The notes under the pieces: generated by a model | What the model saw: only the letters and a program-made list of their open reading frames with translations | Database searches by the model: none | What the model was told of the DNA's origin: nothing | Origin: an uncultured Lachnospiraceae bacterium | GTDB taxonomy: Bacteria > Bacillota > Clostridia > Lachnospirales > Lachnospiraceae | DNA length: 64,000 bases | Direction of reading: 5' to 3' | NCBI GenBank assembly: GCA_934339135.1 | Contig: CAKRHP010000006.1 | Location: forward strand, 62,001 to 126,000 | Translations under genes and position numbers: made by a program | In this document: positions 18,103 to 27,061 of the stretch, piece by piece | How positions within the stretch are numbered: position 1 is the stretch's first letter | Layout of the letters: each line of letters begins with the position of its first letter

Positions 18103-19839
18103 TTAGTATTTCCACTGCTCCGTTTGAAGCTGCAGCTCTACCATATGACGGTAAATGCCATCGGTCTCTTTTAATTCCTTTGGCGTGCCGCTCTCTGCCA
18201 CAACACCGTCCCTGAGGACAACGATCTTGTCTACGCCATCCACTGTTCTCATACGGTGTGCTATGATCAGCACGGTTTTGTTTTTGATAAGCTTGGAGAT
18301 AGCTTCCTGAATGAGAGATTCGTTGTCCACATCCAGAGAAGCGGTTGCCTCATCCATGAGAATGATCGGTGCATCCTTCAAAAATGCCCTGGCAATGGAG
18401 ATACGCTGACGTTCTCCTCCGGAAAGTTCAGAACCGTTCTCTCCAATCGTACTGTCCCATTTTTCGGGCAGCTTTTCAATAAATTCATCACAGTGCGCCA
18501 GCTTTGCCGCTGCCATAACTTCCTCGTCTGTGGCGTCCTTCTTACCGATCCGGATATTTTCCATGACAGTATTATTAAACAGTGTGACATCCTGAAATAC
18601 AATGGAGTACAGGGACAACAATGTCTCCGGATCAATTTCAGATACATTCATACCACCTACAGTGATCGTTCCCCGGTCTGCGTCCCAGAATCTTGCCGCC
18701 AGTCTGGATACCGTGGTCTTACCGCCGCCGGAAGGTCCGATCAGTGCCGTTACCTCTCCCTGTTTCGCCGTGAAACTCACATCCCGGAGCACCTGTTCTC
18801 CGTCCTCATAGGAAAAACCCACATGGTCAAAGCAGATATCATAACCCTCATAGTCCATATCCTCTCTGCCTTCCTGCTCCTTATGGCTTAAGATCTCATC
18901 CATTCTCTTGCACCGGGTATCGGTTGCGATCACAGCAGACAGATTCTGGAGAGCTACCTGAAACGGGTCATACATTCTGGAGACCACCAGCAGATACATA
19001 AAGAAGGTCAGCGCACTGATCTCACCTCCGGAGAATAAAATGCCTCCCGTCAATGCAACCACACCGATCCCAAACTTCAATATCATCTGTGCCGAACATA
19101 CAAAAACGGCATTGACAAACTCAGAGGATACGCTGTGACTTTCCACTGCCTTGATCTTCCGGTTGAGTCCTGCCATATATGTCTCTGTGGCATTGTAGGA
19201 TTTCAGATCCCGAAGGGTTTCCAGTCCCTCCTGAATCCCATCCATACAGTCGATCTTGTACTTCGTCGCCTTCTCATCTAACCGCAGGGTAATGGGACGT
19301 GCCGCAAATACTACCAGAAAGGCAACCGGAAGCACCCACACAGCTGCCAGCGTCATCCGCAGATCAAAGAAAAACAGGCTGATCACGACGATCGTTGTGG
19401 AGATCATGGCTCCGATCAGCTCCGGTATAAAATGGGAACTTGCTGTTTCCAGCCATGCACAGTCTCCCATAATGGTGTTGGTGAGATCCGCCAGATCCTT
19501 TTTACCAAAGAAGGATAACGGCAGCTTTCGAAGCTTTTCTGCCAGCGTGCGGCGGCGCACTCCACTTTCTACATATGTAGATAAAAACGTGGCATTATAC
19601 TGAAAATACGACGTCAGGATTATCAGCAGAAGTGCTGCCACAGTTCCTCCAATATAAAGAGGCATCCTGTCTCTTCCTATGGATCCCTCCAATATATCCG
19701 ATGCCAGCAGATACAGGATTCCCACCGGAAACATCAGCACAATATCCGATATAGTAACGGCAATGATCGCCTTGACCATATCTCTTGCTCCCTGATCCGA
19801 AAGGGCATATTTATGTTTTATCTTTTCTAACAAACTCAT
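18103..19839 (-). CDS. ABC exporter half-transporter (second gene of pair)
   Basis: The 578-residue protein has an N-terminal six-helix membrane domain (about 15-310) and a C-terminal ATPase: Walker A GPSGGGKTT, signature LSGGERQRISIARAF, Walker B PIILMDEATASLD and switch His in IIAHRMRTV. The start overlaps the preceding gene's stop by four bases, showing translational coupling into a heterodimer. The closest match by eye is the family that includes iron-siderophore transporters (IrtA/IrtB, YbtP/YbtQ) and uncharacterised Firmicute exporters. The substrate cannot be assigned. Confidence 0.85.
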   Translation of the reverse strand: MSLLEKIKHKYALSDQGARDMVKAIIAVTISDIVLMFPVGILYLLASDILEGSIGRDRMPLYIGGTVAALLLIILTSYFQYNATFLSTYVESGVRRRTLAEKLRKLPLSFFGKKDLADLTNTIMGDCAWLETASSHFIPELIGAMISTTIVVISLFFFDLRMTLAAVWVLPVAFLVVFAARPITLRLDEKATKYKIDCMDGIQEGLETLRDLKSYNATETYMAGLNRKIKAVESHSVSSEFVNAVFVCSAQMILKFGIGVVALTGGILFSGGEISALTFFMYLLVVSRMYDPFQVALQNLSAVIATDTRCKRMDEILSHKEQEGREDMDYEGYDICFDHVGFSYEDGEQVLRDVSFTAKQGEVTALIGPSGGGKTTVSRLAARFWDADRGTITVGGMNVSEIDPETLLSLYSIVFQDVTLFNNTVMENIRIGKKDATDEEVMAAAKLAHCDEFIEKLPEKWDSTIGENGSELSGGERQRISIARAFLKDAPIILMDEATASLDVDNESLIQEAISKLIKNKTVLIIAHRMRTVDGVDKIVVLRDGVVAESGTPKELKETDGIYRHMVELQLQTEQWKY

Positions 19840-21623
19840 GATGCCGCACCTACCTTCCAGTTGACTGATTTGTTGTATTCCTCCCACATGTGGGCGTAAA
19901 CTCCCGACTGAGCTATCAGCTCTTCATGGCTGCCGCTCTCTGCCACCGTTCCATCCTTTAGCACGTAGATTCGGTCCGCATTGGTTACGGTGGACAGCCG
20001 GTGAGCGATCATGATCACCGTTTTGTCTTTGGAAAGCTTTTCAAAGGCTGCCTGCACCCGCTGTTCATTGTCCGGATCGGCAAATGCCGTGGCTTCATCC
20101 AGGATCAGAACCGGTGCATTCTTCAGAAATGCTCTGGCAATGGAAAGTCTCTGTGCCTCTCCCCCGGACACATAAGTGCCCTCGGCACCGATCATGGTAT
20201 TGATTCCATCCGGAAGCTTTTCAATGATATCCATGCACTGTGCTTCCTCCAACGCCTTCATGACCTCTGCATCCGTGGCATCCGGCCTGCCGATCCGGAC
20301 ATTCTCAATAATCGACATTTTTAATAACTTGCTATCCTGAAATACATAGGATATCTGATTCATCAATTCACTGCCTGTAATATCCCGGACGTCCACACCG
20401 CCAAGCTTTATACTGCCTTCCTTCACGTCCCAGAATCTTGCGATCAGAGACGCCAGCGTTGTCTTGCCGCCGCCGGACGGTCCCACAAATGCCACATGCT
20501 CACCTGCCTTGATCTGAAGCGTAACACCGTCCACTGCATTTTTCTCTGCGTCCTCATAGGCAAAGGAAACATTCTCCATAGATAAAGAACTGTCCTGCGG
20601 CAGCTCACCCTGCAGCGGCTCAGGCAAAGGCTTCCGGGCCATCAGACTGTCCATGCGCATCAGGGCATCTTTCACCTGCAGCTGTGCCTCTCCGGCATAG
20701 GCAAGCTTCATTAAGGTTGTGGTTAAGATCGGCGTGATAATAATATAGAAAAACAGATTCAAACCAAGCTTTTCGGAAATTCCATGGCCACCCAGCAGAT
20801 ATGCTGCCGCAATGATAAAAGCAAAGGTGGAATTGACTGCTGTAGTAAAAGCAGCCATTGGCTTTCGCATTCTTTTGGTATAATCCAGCGTCCATTTTTC
20901 GTATTTATCAATGGAATCCTTAAATCTCTTAAAGGAAAATACGGTCTGACCAAAAGTCTTGACCACCGGAATGCCCCGGACGTACTCCACTGCCTCCGCA
21001 GACATAGTTTCCAGAGAGTTCTGGTACTCCTTCATACTTTTTTCCATGTCCTTACCCATCATACTCCCCATAAACAGAAAACCGAGCACTGCCGGGATCA
21101 GACAGATCAGGCCCAAATGCCAGTCAAACACCAGAAGCAGGGCGATCAGGCCCACCGGGGTTGCCACAGATACCGCTTTATCCGGAAGGTTATGTGCCAG
21201 ATATGTCTCCGTTGCCGCACTGGAATCTATCACGATCTTGCGGATCTTTCCGCTGCCTTCGCTCTCAATAAAGCCCATCGGCAGCTTCATGATATGCTCC
21301 ATCATGATGGTTCTCATGGACGCCTGCACCCGGAATGCTGCCATATGGGAACACATTAACCCTGCAATATACAAAAGCATCCCTAATAATGCATAGCCTA
21401 CAGCGTGCCATCCATAGGAAGCGATTCCCTGTGCCCGGGCAAAGTTTAACTTTACCCGGATCACCTCCTGCATGATCCGCCAGATATCATAAAACGGCAC
21501 CAGCGCAACAAGAGCACTGACCGCTGCCAAAACCGCCGACAGGATACTCAGATACTTGTAGTTTCCTGCAAAATTAAAGAGCTGTTTCAACAGGCTTTCT
21601 TCTTTTTGCTTTTTCTCTTCCAT
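19836..21623 (-). CDS. ABC exporter half-transporter (first gene of pair)
   Basis: The 595-residue protein has a six-helix membrane domain (about 20-320) and an ATPase: Walker A GPSGGGKTT, signature VSGGEAQRLSIARAF, Walker B PVLILDEATAFADPDNE and switch His in MIAHRLSTV. The DEATAFADPDNE form is typical of the IrtA/YbtP-like branch, whose characterised members import metal-siderophore complexes despite an exporter fold. An inverted repeat in front of the gene suggests repressor control. It is paired with the following half-transporter. Whether it moves metallophores, peptides or drugs is open. Confidence 0.85.
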   Translation of the reverse strand: MEEKKQKEESLLKQLFNFAGNYKYLSILSAVLAAVSALVALVPFYDIWRIMQEVIRVKLNFARAQGIASYGWHAVGYALLGMLLYIAGLMCSHMAAFRVQASMRTIMMEHIMKLPMGFIESEGSGKIRKIVIDSSAATETYLAHNLPDKAVSVATPVGLIALLLVFDWHLGLICLIPAVLGFLFMGSMMGKDMEKSMKEYQNSLETMSAEAVEYVRGIPVVKTFGQTVFSFKRFKDSIDKYEKWTLDYTKRMRKPMAAFTTAVNSTFAFIIAAAYLLGGHGISEKLGLNLFFYIIITPILTTTLMKLAYAGEAQLQVKDALMRMDSLMARKPLPEPLQGELPQDSSLSMENVSFAYEDAEKNAVDGVTLQIKAGEHVAFVGPSGGGKTTLASLIARFWDVKEGSIKLGGVDVRDITGSELMNQISYVFQDSKLLKMSIIENVRIGRPDATDAEVMKALEEAQCMDIIEKLPDGINTMIGAEGTYVSGGEAQRLSIARAFLKNAPVLILDEATAFADPDNEQRVQAAFEKLSKDKTVIMIAHRLSTVTNADRIYVLKDGTVAESGSHEELIAQSGVYAHMWEEYNKSVNWKVGAAS

Positions 21624-21656
21624 TATGTTATCCTCCCATTTTTCATTTCCAAGAGT

Positions 21657-21681
21657 CTATGTTAGTTTGAGCTAACCATAG
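21657..21681 (-). promoter_or_regulatory. Inverted-repeat operator before the ABC exporter pair
   Basis: CTATGTTAG and CTAACCATAG form a near-perfect palindrome around TTTGAG. It begins about 11 bases past the predicted -10 box, inside the leader region, where a bound repressor would block transcription. The GTTAG/CTAAC arms recall iron-type DtxR/IdeR boxes, but this is only a resemblance. Confidence 0.55.
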
Positions 21682-21691
21682 TTTCAATAAC

Positions 21692-21719
21692 ATAATAGCA
21701 TACCGGCTCCTTTTAGCAA
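21692..21719 (-). promoter_or_regulatory. Promoter of the ABC exporter pair
   Basis: The minus strand shows TTGCTA, 16 bases and TATTAT, immediately upstream of the palindromic operator. Confidence 0.4.
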
Positions 21720-21750
21720 TGAAATAAATAATAATCTTTATCAAATACAC

Positions 21751-21793
21751 AAAAAGGGATGTTTCTGAAACGTAATATTTCAAAAACATCCCC
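21751..21793 (-). terminator. Intrinsic terminator after thrH
   Basis: GGGATGTTT and its complement, extended by a TTTCA/TGAAA inner stem, form a hairpin followed on the minus strand by five T residues. Confidence 0.8.
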
Positions 21794-21817
21794 TGAGGGT
21801 GAATATAAATCCTAACG

Positions 21818-22420
21818 CTATCCCAGCACCTTCTTAATCGCAGCCAGAAGCTCGTCATATGTCTCATATGCAGGCAACTCCGGATGATCTGCCTTGATCT
21901 GATCGGTGCTCTTGAATAAGAATCCCGCCTTACTAGCCTCGATCATACCAAGATCGTTGTGGCTGTCACCACTGGCAATGGTATCATAGCCAATAGACTG
22001 CAGAGCCTTTACGGTGGTGTACTTCGACTTCTCACAACGCATCTTAAATCCGGTGATCTCACCGTCCGGTGCAACCTCCAGTGAATTACAGAAGATTGTT
22101 GGCCAGCCCAGTTTCTTCATCAGAGGGCTTGCAAACTGTGTAAATGTATCACTGATAATGATTACCTGTGTAATGGAACGAAGCTCATCCAAAAACTCCT
22201 TTGCTCCCGGAATCGGATCGATCGTAGCGATGGTGTCCTGAATCTCCTTGAGTCCCAGACCATGCTCCTTAAGAATACCCAGACGCCAGTTCATAAGCTT
22301 ATCATAATCCGGCTCGTCTCTTGTGGTTCTCTTTAACTCCGGAATCCCACTTGCCTCTGCAAATGCAATCCAGATCTCCGGTACAAGTACTCCCTCTAAG
22401 TCCAAACATACAATATCCAT
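21818..22420 (-). CDS. thrH: ThrH-type phosphoserine phosphatase / homoserine phosphotransferase
   Basis: The 200-residue HAD-superfamily enzyme matches ThrH throughout: MDIVCLDLEGVLVPEIW holds the nucleophile motif (here DLEG), ISDTFTQF the Ser/Thr motif, and SGDSHNDLGMIEAS the C-terminal Asp motif. ThrH dephosphorylates phosphoserine and can pass the phosphate to homoserine, which links serine and threonine metabolism. The start at MDIVC is preceded by GAGG at six bases; a Met two codons before is also possible. It is monocistronic with its own terminator. Confidence 0.9.
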   Translation of the reverse strand: MDIVCLDLEGVLVPEIWIAFAEASGIPELKRTTRDEPDYDKLMNWRLGILKEHGLGLKEIQDTIATIDPIPGAKEFLDELRSITQVIIISDTFTQFASPLMKKLGWPTIFCNSLEVAPDGEITGFKMRCEKSKYTTVKALQSIGYDTIASGDSHNDLGMIEASKAGFLFKSTDQIKADHPELPAYETYDELLAAIKKVLG

Positions 22421-22501
22421 TTTCATCCTCATTTCTGCACACGTTCCTCGTATTTTCACAGAGATTGTCTGTGTGCCGGACATATGATCTCTGTTTCTTT
22501 A

Positions 22502-22635
22502 AAGTTGAGTATATCACAAATTCGCAACGCAAGGGAGCTTGTTCACTTGCGCAGAATTTGTGAACGACAAAATCTTAAAGCGCAATGCGCGACAGATGCG
22601 AAGCATCTGGATTTTGAAGTTAGTATATCACAAAT
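22502..22635. repeat. Short palindromic element flanked by direct repeats
   Basis: A perfect 10-base inverted repeat (TCACAAATTC and GAATTTGTGA, at 22514 and 22554) encloses a second pair, CGCAAG/CTTGCG. A direct repeat of the form AAGTT-AGTATATCACAAAT occurs at both ends of the stretch, and a CAGATGC/GCATCTG palindrome lies between. There is no open frame of note. The structure looks like a small non-autonomous repeat of the kind dispersed in clostridial genomes, but other copies would have to be found to prove it. Confidence 0.5.
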
Positions 22636-23191
22636 CCCCAGCTTTTCCAATATGAACCGCAATATAATCATGCCCTGTCGCCGGCACAAACCGTTCCAGC
22701 ACATCTCCGGTCTTCAACCGCAGGCTGGATGTATTGACGCATGGATGACATCCTAACAACTCATGTGCCAGCAGATCTTCATCCACCAAAAGCTCTACCC
22801 GGTGCTCTGTATCATTCATCAATCCCATCACACTGACGGAACCGGGCCTGATATCCAGATACTCCTTCATCCTTTCTGCTGAGGCAAAGGATAATCTGGT
22901 GCTTCCAATCTGTCCTGCCACTTCGGAGGAACGAAATTTCTTATCTCCCAGTATCATCAGCAGATAATAATGATCCTCTTTCGAATTCGTCAAAAAAAGA
23001 TTTTTGCACACAACTGCCGGTGCAAGTGCCTGATCAATTTCTATGCAGGCTTCCATTGTCTCCACAGCCTCATGATCGATCCGCTCATATTCTATCCCTA
23101 ACCGGTCCAGAAAATCGTATACACGAAGCTCTGTGTCCGTTCTTCCTGTCCCATTTTTCGGTCTGCCTTTTTTTATTTGAAGTTGGTTCAT
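22628..23191 (-). CDS. YbaK/ProX-type aminoacyl-tRNA deacylase
   Basis: The 187-residue protein has the YbaK/EbsC editing fold: YDFLDRLGIEYERIDH near the N-terminus, VVCKNLFLTNSK with the conserved Lys, RLSFASAERM, the GSVSVMGLMND turn and the C-terminal LRLKTGDVLERFVP segment. Stand-alone members hydrolyse mischarged tRNA, mainly Ala-tRNA-Pro (ProXp-ala/PrdX). The start overlaps the stop of the DnaJ-domain gene by four bases. A short Lys/Arg-rich N-terminal extension precedes the fold. Confidence 0.88.
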   Translation of the reverse strand: MNQLQIKKGRPKNGTGRTDTELRVYDFLDRLGIEYERIDHEAVETMEACIEIDQALAPAVVCKNLFLTNSKEDHYYLLMILGDKKFRSSEVAGQIGSTRLSFASAERMKEYLDIRPGSVSVMGLMNDTEHRVELLVDEDLLAHELLGCHPCVNTSSLRLKTGDVLERFVPATGHDYIAVHIGKAGDL

Positions 23192-24222
23192 ATATTTCTC
23201 TCTCCCTTATATTGTTTCAACAAATTCTCAATCTTAAGGCCAATACTCTCAGGAAATGTACCTGTAGTCTCCCTTGGAATCCGCATCCAGAAATCAATAT
23301 TTTTGTATTTGCTTTTTCTACTCGTGTTTTTTCTGTCCTGTTTTCGGGACACTTCAATCTTAACCTGAGCACGTTTCTGTTCCAGCAAAGGGATCACAAT
23401 ATGATACAATCTGTCATCCCGAAAAGACAAATAACCTGCCTCTTTTCCGGTCTTTGTTTTCAAATAAAGACGATGTGCCCGGACCCCCGCCGGATATAAT
23501 ACCATTCCGACGCTCAGTCCCGCTGTCGTCCCTCCAGCCTCAAGCATCGCCGGAATGTAGTAGGTCTCAGCCTCTTTCCCTGTCTCTACCGGTGTCAGCA
23601 ATTCCTCCATACTTTCTGCCCCGTCAATAAACTGCTGTGCCAGCAGATATGCAAGCTCTGCCTGAAACCGAAGACGTATTGCCGCCTGCCGGCTCATCCC
23701 ATTTCTTTCATCGATCTCTGCCAGCAGACGTTCACTGCACTCCAGAATGCTTTTTAAGAATAACGAAAAATCCTCCTCCGGCTTCCACAGATATTTCCCC
23801 TCTGCGATCGACACAACACCGATCATGGTTCCATCCATATCTTCAACTTTATGAAAAATTTTACGCTTCGTATAAGCACCCGGATTTTCCGGAGCATCCC
23901 AGCCCATCTCTGCATTCCATGAACTTTGTCCATATTTTGCATGCCATGCGGTCTGAGAAGCTGTTCTGGACTGCTTTTTTCCTTCCGATGAATCCCAATC
24001 CTGTGAACTTCGTTTCTGTTGTGCATCGGCCTCCCGGTCTGCCTGACGAAGTGTCTCATATGCCTCATTGATCTCCTGTGCGGTATACGGATATTCCTCC
24101 ACATCAAATGCACCGGAGTCAGGGTGAACCCGGTGCATCAACTGTCGATATTGTTTTTTGATCTCTTTGAAACTGGCATCCTGTGATATTGCCAGAATGT
24201 CGTATGCCTGTAATGTTGTCAT
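23188..24222 (-). CDS. J-domain protein
   Basis: The 344-residue protein has an N-terminal J domain (about 1-65: AYDILAISQDASFKEIKKQ, the diagnostic HPD in HRVHPDSGAFD, then EINEAYETLR). It lacks the Gly/Phe, zinc-finger and client-binding domains of DnaJ proper, so it would recruit DnaK to a special client. The remaining 270 residues are a conserved-looking but unrecognised domain with beta-rich segments (GTTAGLSVGMVLYPAGVRA) and a basic C-terminus. It is translationally coupled to the deacylase behind it. Confidence 0.8.
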   Translation of the reverse strand: MTTLQAYDILAISQDASFKEIKKQYRQLMHRVHPDSGAFDVEEYPYTAQEINEAYETLRQADREADAQQKRSSQDWDSSEGKKQSRTASQTAWHAKYGQSSWNAEMGWDAPENPGAYTKRKIFHKVEDMDGTMIGVVSIAEGKYLWKPEEDFSLFLKSILECSERLLAEIDERNGMSRQAAIRLRFQAELAYLLAQQFIDGAESMEELLTPVETGKEAETYYIPAMLEAGGTTAGLSVGMVLYPAGVRAHRLYLKTKTGKEAGYLSFRDDRLYHIVIPLLEQKRAQVKIEVSRKQDRKNTSRKSKYKNIDFWMRIPRETTGTFPESIGLKIENLLKQYKGERNI

Positions 24223-24343
24223 AATTTTATTCTTCTTTTCAATGTATTTCTATGCATTTTAACACTATCCCTGTGGGGATGCAATCATGCTTCCTGGTGA
24301 ATGACAAAAAAACAGAATGCCAGGTCTAGTTTTTTCTTATTTT

Positions 24344-24591
24344 TTACTCATGCAATAAAGTTTCCAACTTCTCAGCCATAACCGTTTCCAAATTATATGC
24401 CCATACCTCAATAGAACGATCCTCAAGCATTAACTTGAAGTTATACTGCATCTCCTTGGGTGTAATAACATCCCCTGTAGAAATATCAATTTTTAATGGT
24501 GTTCTGACTCCATCAAAATCTGTGCGTCGGCTGATTTCTTCCTTGACAAATTCCGAATCAAATCCTTTAACTGTGTCGCTGATTTTATCAT
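24344..24591 (-). pseudogene. Internally deleted AbiEii-type nucleotidyltransferase toxin gene
   Basis: An intact start with GGAGGTG reads MIKSATQLKDLIRNLSRKK and on to ADAQILM, which is the N-terminus of AbiEii-family toxins. It then stops within six codons. A second frame covering the same bases continues with LKIDISTGDVITPKEMQYNF and ends AYNLETVMAEKLET, a conserved segment from the middle of the same family. The nucleotide-binding core between them has been deleted (junction near 24510), and the C-terminus is also missing. This is the decayed toxin half of an AbiE abortive-infection pair; no AbiEi antitoxin is recognisable upstream. Confidence 0.8.
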
Positions 24592-24701
24592 AACAGCACC
24601 TCCAAATATTGGAAAGAGTCGACAGCTTAATCATAATAACACGAAAATATGTTCGATTTTCTATTGACGAACTTCACGGATTCAGTTAATATACAAAGAG
24701 A

Positions 24702-24759
24702 CTGTGGTTGGAGCCTTCCTATAACCATCAAGTGGCAGGAGGTGTGAACCAATCCACAG
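24702..24759 (+). other. Strong nested hairpin before the methyltransferase gene
   Basis: CTGTGGTTGG pairs with CCAATCCACAG (one bulge) and an inner CCTTCC can pair with GGAGG around ACCATCAAGTGG. The region lies between the toxin remnant and the methyltransferase and holds no credible gene. It could be a structured leader of the methyltransferase mRNA or the scar of a mobile element; I do not recognise the family. Confidence 0.4.
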
Positions 24760-24841
24760 CATCTCCAATTAGTATAGCACGAACAGACCTTGGAGAGGGT
24801 CTATAAACACTACTATATAATACGAGAAGGAGATGATTATC

Positions 24842-25492
24842 GTGGAAATACAGCATAAGGGCTGGGATTGGGATGCAGTGAAGTCTGAATCATGGAATGA
24901 AATTTCAGAAGAGTTTTTACCTGTGGCACTAAGCTGGGTTAGAAAGTATCACTCAGTATTGGATATTGGAACAGGGAAGGGAAGGCACGCCTTTTTCTTT
25001 GCAAAAAATGGTTTTAAGGCGAGTGCAATAGACTTATCGGAAAGTAGCATCACATATGTGAAAGAGCAGATAAAAGAAAAAGGTCTCGATAATATAGATG
25101 CGAGAGTGGAGGATATGACGGAGCTATCATATGAAAATCAAAGTTTTGATTGCGTCATATGTTTTCATACAATCTATCATACCAGTTATGATGGAGTTGT
25201 TAAGGCATTGAGGGAGATAAATCGAGTTTTGAAGGATAAAGGAGAGGCATTTATTTCATTCAATACAAAGGATAATCCACATTATGTTAAAGAAAAAACG
25301 GTGGATGGATATACGATGATAGCAACGGAGGGACATGAAGCCGGTATCCCGCATTGCTATGTGGATGAAAATGACTTGTTTGGATTACTTCAGGATTTTG
25401 AGATTCTGTCAATGAATAAAGAAATTAATTATGTGAGAAAAGGAAAAAGAACACATGGTGTTCATTTTTATGTTCACGTTGCGAAAAAATAG
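24842..25492 (+). CDS. Class I SAM-dependent methyltransferase
   Basis: The 216-residue enzyme has the SAM-binding motif I VLDIGTGKGRHAFFFA, the acidic loop SAIDLSESS, and the motif-IV region DCVICFHTIYHTSYDG. The overall pattern is of the TehB/small-molecule methyltransferase type; the substrate is unknown. The start is taken as GTG, nine bases after AGGAG; an ATG three codons earlier overlaps that site. It is on the strand opposite its neighbours and is visibly more A/T-rich, with many ATA, GAA and AGG-type codons. Together with the adjacent toxin remnant this suggests horizontal acquisition. Confidence 0.8.
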   Translation: MEIQHKGWDWDAVKSESWNEISEEFLPVALSWVRKYHSVLDIGTGKGRHAFFFAKNGFKASAIDLSESSITYVKEQIKEKGLDNIDARVEDMTELSYENQSFDCVICFHTIYHTSYDGVVKALREINRVLKDKGEAFISFNTKDNPHYVKEKTVDGYTMIATEGHEAGIPHCYVDENDLFGLLQDFEILSMNKEINYVRKGKRTHGVHFYVHVAKK

Positions 25493-25521
25493 CAGATGTG
25501 TCTAGGTTTTTCTTTTCTCTA

Positions 25522-27051
25522 TTAATTTTTCTTGACCGCTGCCCGTTCCATCACGGCATTTACCAGTGACTCCTCATCAGCCTTTTCTGCCACCTGCACC
25601 GCAATCCCGTACCGCCCGGCTTCCTTTGCCGTCTGTTCGCCGATGCAGACGGCCCGCATCCGTGCGCACGCCTCCGGAGATATATTTTCCACCGTCCCCC
25701 GTACCGTGGAAGCGCTGGTAAACACAAAGACCGCCCGTTCATCCGTTGCAAGCTCCTCAAGTGCCTGCCTGTCCCGTCCCACATTTTCCAGAGTACGGTC
25801 TACTGCTTCCGTGCGGTAGATCGCAATATCGTCTACCGAATGACAGATATCCTTTTGAAGCCTTGCCAGCAGATCCGGCGATCCGGCCTCTGCCCTGGCG
25901 ATAAGTATGCGGTCCTGCCTGCCGGTCTTCTTTGCCAATGCCTCACCCAGTGCCGCTGCCGAATATTCCTCCGGGATCAGATCCGCATAAATGCCATGCT
26001 GCTCCAACTGTCTGGCAGTCCCCGATCCAATCACTGCAATTTTCAGGCTGAATAACCTTCGAATGTCAAATTTTACTTCGGCGCATTGTTCAAAAAATAC
26101 ATCAATACCGGATGGACTGGTAAATACAAGCCATTGGTATGTCTCGATCTGTGCCAAAGCCCGGAACAGATCTGTCCGTTTTATCGGACAGATCTGTATG
26201 GATGGGAACTCCAACACCTCGGCTCCCAGACTGCGGAACTTTTCTGCCAGCCTCTGCATCCGCTGCTTCGGACGGGTCAGAACAACTCTGGTTCCTGCCA
26301 AAGGAAGCCTCTCATACCAGCCAAAATCCTCCGCCAGTGCACAAACCTTTCCAATCAGCAGAATCGCCGGAGTCGGCAGCTTTTCCTTCTCCATCCTCCC
26401 TGGGAGCTCAGAGACAGTCGAGATCAGTCTCTGCTGTCCTGCCGTCGTCCCCTGGGACAAAAGCGCTGCCGGCATCTGTGGATTCATTCCTGCTGCAATA
26501 AGCCCGTGACAGATTTCCGGCGTTGACGCCACTCCCATCAAAAATACAAGCGTACCCTCCATCCGGCACAAAGCCTCATAATCCAGTTCCAGACTCTTCC
26601 CCCGGCGTTTATGTCCCGTAATAATATGAAGGGAAGAACAATAGTCCCTGTGTGTCACAGGGATTCCATTGTAAGCCGGTACCGCCAGTGCCGAAGTGAT
26701 TCCCGGTACCACCTCGTAGTCGATTCCACCCGCAAGCAGCTCCTCGATCTCTTCTCCTCCTCTGCCAAACAGAAAGGGATCACCGCCCTTTAAACGGACC
26801 ACATTTTTTCCTCTCTCAGCATAAGAAACAAGAAGACGGCTGATCTCCTCCTGTGGCATCGCATGATGGGAAGACCGTTTCCCGACATAAACCTTCTCCG
26901 CTGTTTCCGGAAGTCTGGCAATGACCGCCTGCCCTACCAAAGCATCATAAACGATCACATCCGCCATATTCAATACTCTCTCTGCTTTTTTTGTTAAAAG
27001 CTCTGCATCTCCCGGACCGGCTCCCACCAGCCAAACCTTTCCCTTCGCCAT
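25522..27051 (-). CDS. cobA-hemD: Uroporphyrinogen-III C-methyltransferase / uroporphyrinogen-III synthase fusion
   Basis: The 509-residue fusion has an N-terminal SUMT domain (about 1-240: VWLVGAGPGDAELLT, VVRLKGGDPFLFGRGGEE, VPGITSALAVPAYNGIP, GTLVFLMG) and a C-terminal HemD domain (about 250-505: RVVLTRPKQRMQRLAE, WLVFTSPSGIDVFF, IAVIGSGTA, VFVFTSASTV). It would close hydroxymethylbilane to uroporphyrinogen III and methylate it twice to precorrin-2, steering flux to cobalamin or siroheme. This fusion is common in Clostridia. AAGGAGG precedes the chosen ATG, and hemC ends 10 bases upstream, so both lie in one operon. Confidence 0.95.
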   Translation of the reverse strand: MAKGKVWLVGAGPGDAELLTKKAERVLNMADVIVYDALVGQAVIARLPETAEKVYVGKRSSHHAMPQEEISRLLVSYAERGKNVVRLKGGDPFLFGRGGEEIEELLAGGIDYEVVPGITSALAVPAYNGIPVTHRDYCSSLHIITGHKRRGKSLELDYEALCRMEGTLVFLMGVASTPEICHGLIAAGMNPQMPAALLSQGTTAGQQRLISTVSELPGRMEKEKLPTPAILLIGKVCALAEDFGWYERLPLAGTRVVLTRPKQRMQRLAEKFRSLGAEVLEFPSIQICPIKRTDLFRALAQIETYQWLVFTSPSGIDVFFEQCAEVKFDIRRLFSLKIAVIGSGTARQLEQHGIYADLIPEEYSAAALGEALAKKTGRQDRILIARAEAGSPDLLARLQKDICHSVDDIAIYRTEAVDRTLENVGRDRQALEELATDERAVFVFTSASTVRGTVENISPEACARMRAVCIGEQTAKEAGRYGIAVQVAEKADEESLVNAVMERAAVKKN

Positions 27052-27061
27052 CTTTTCCTCC

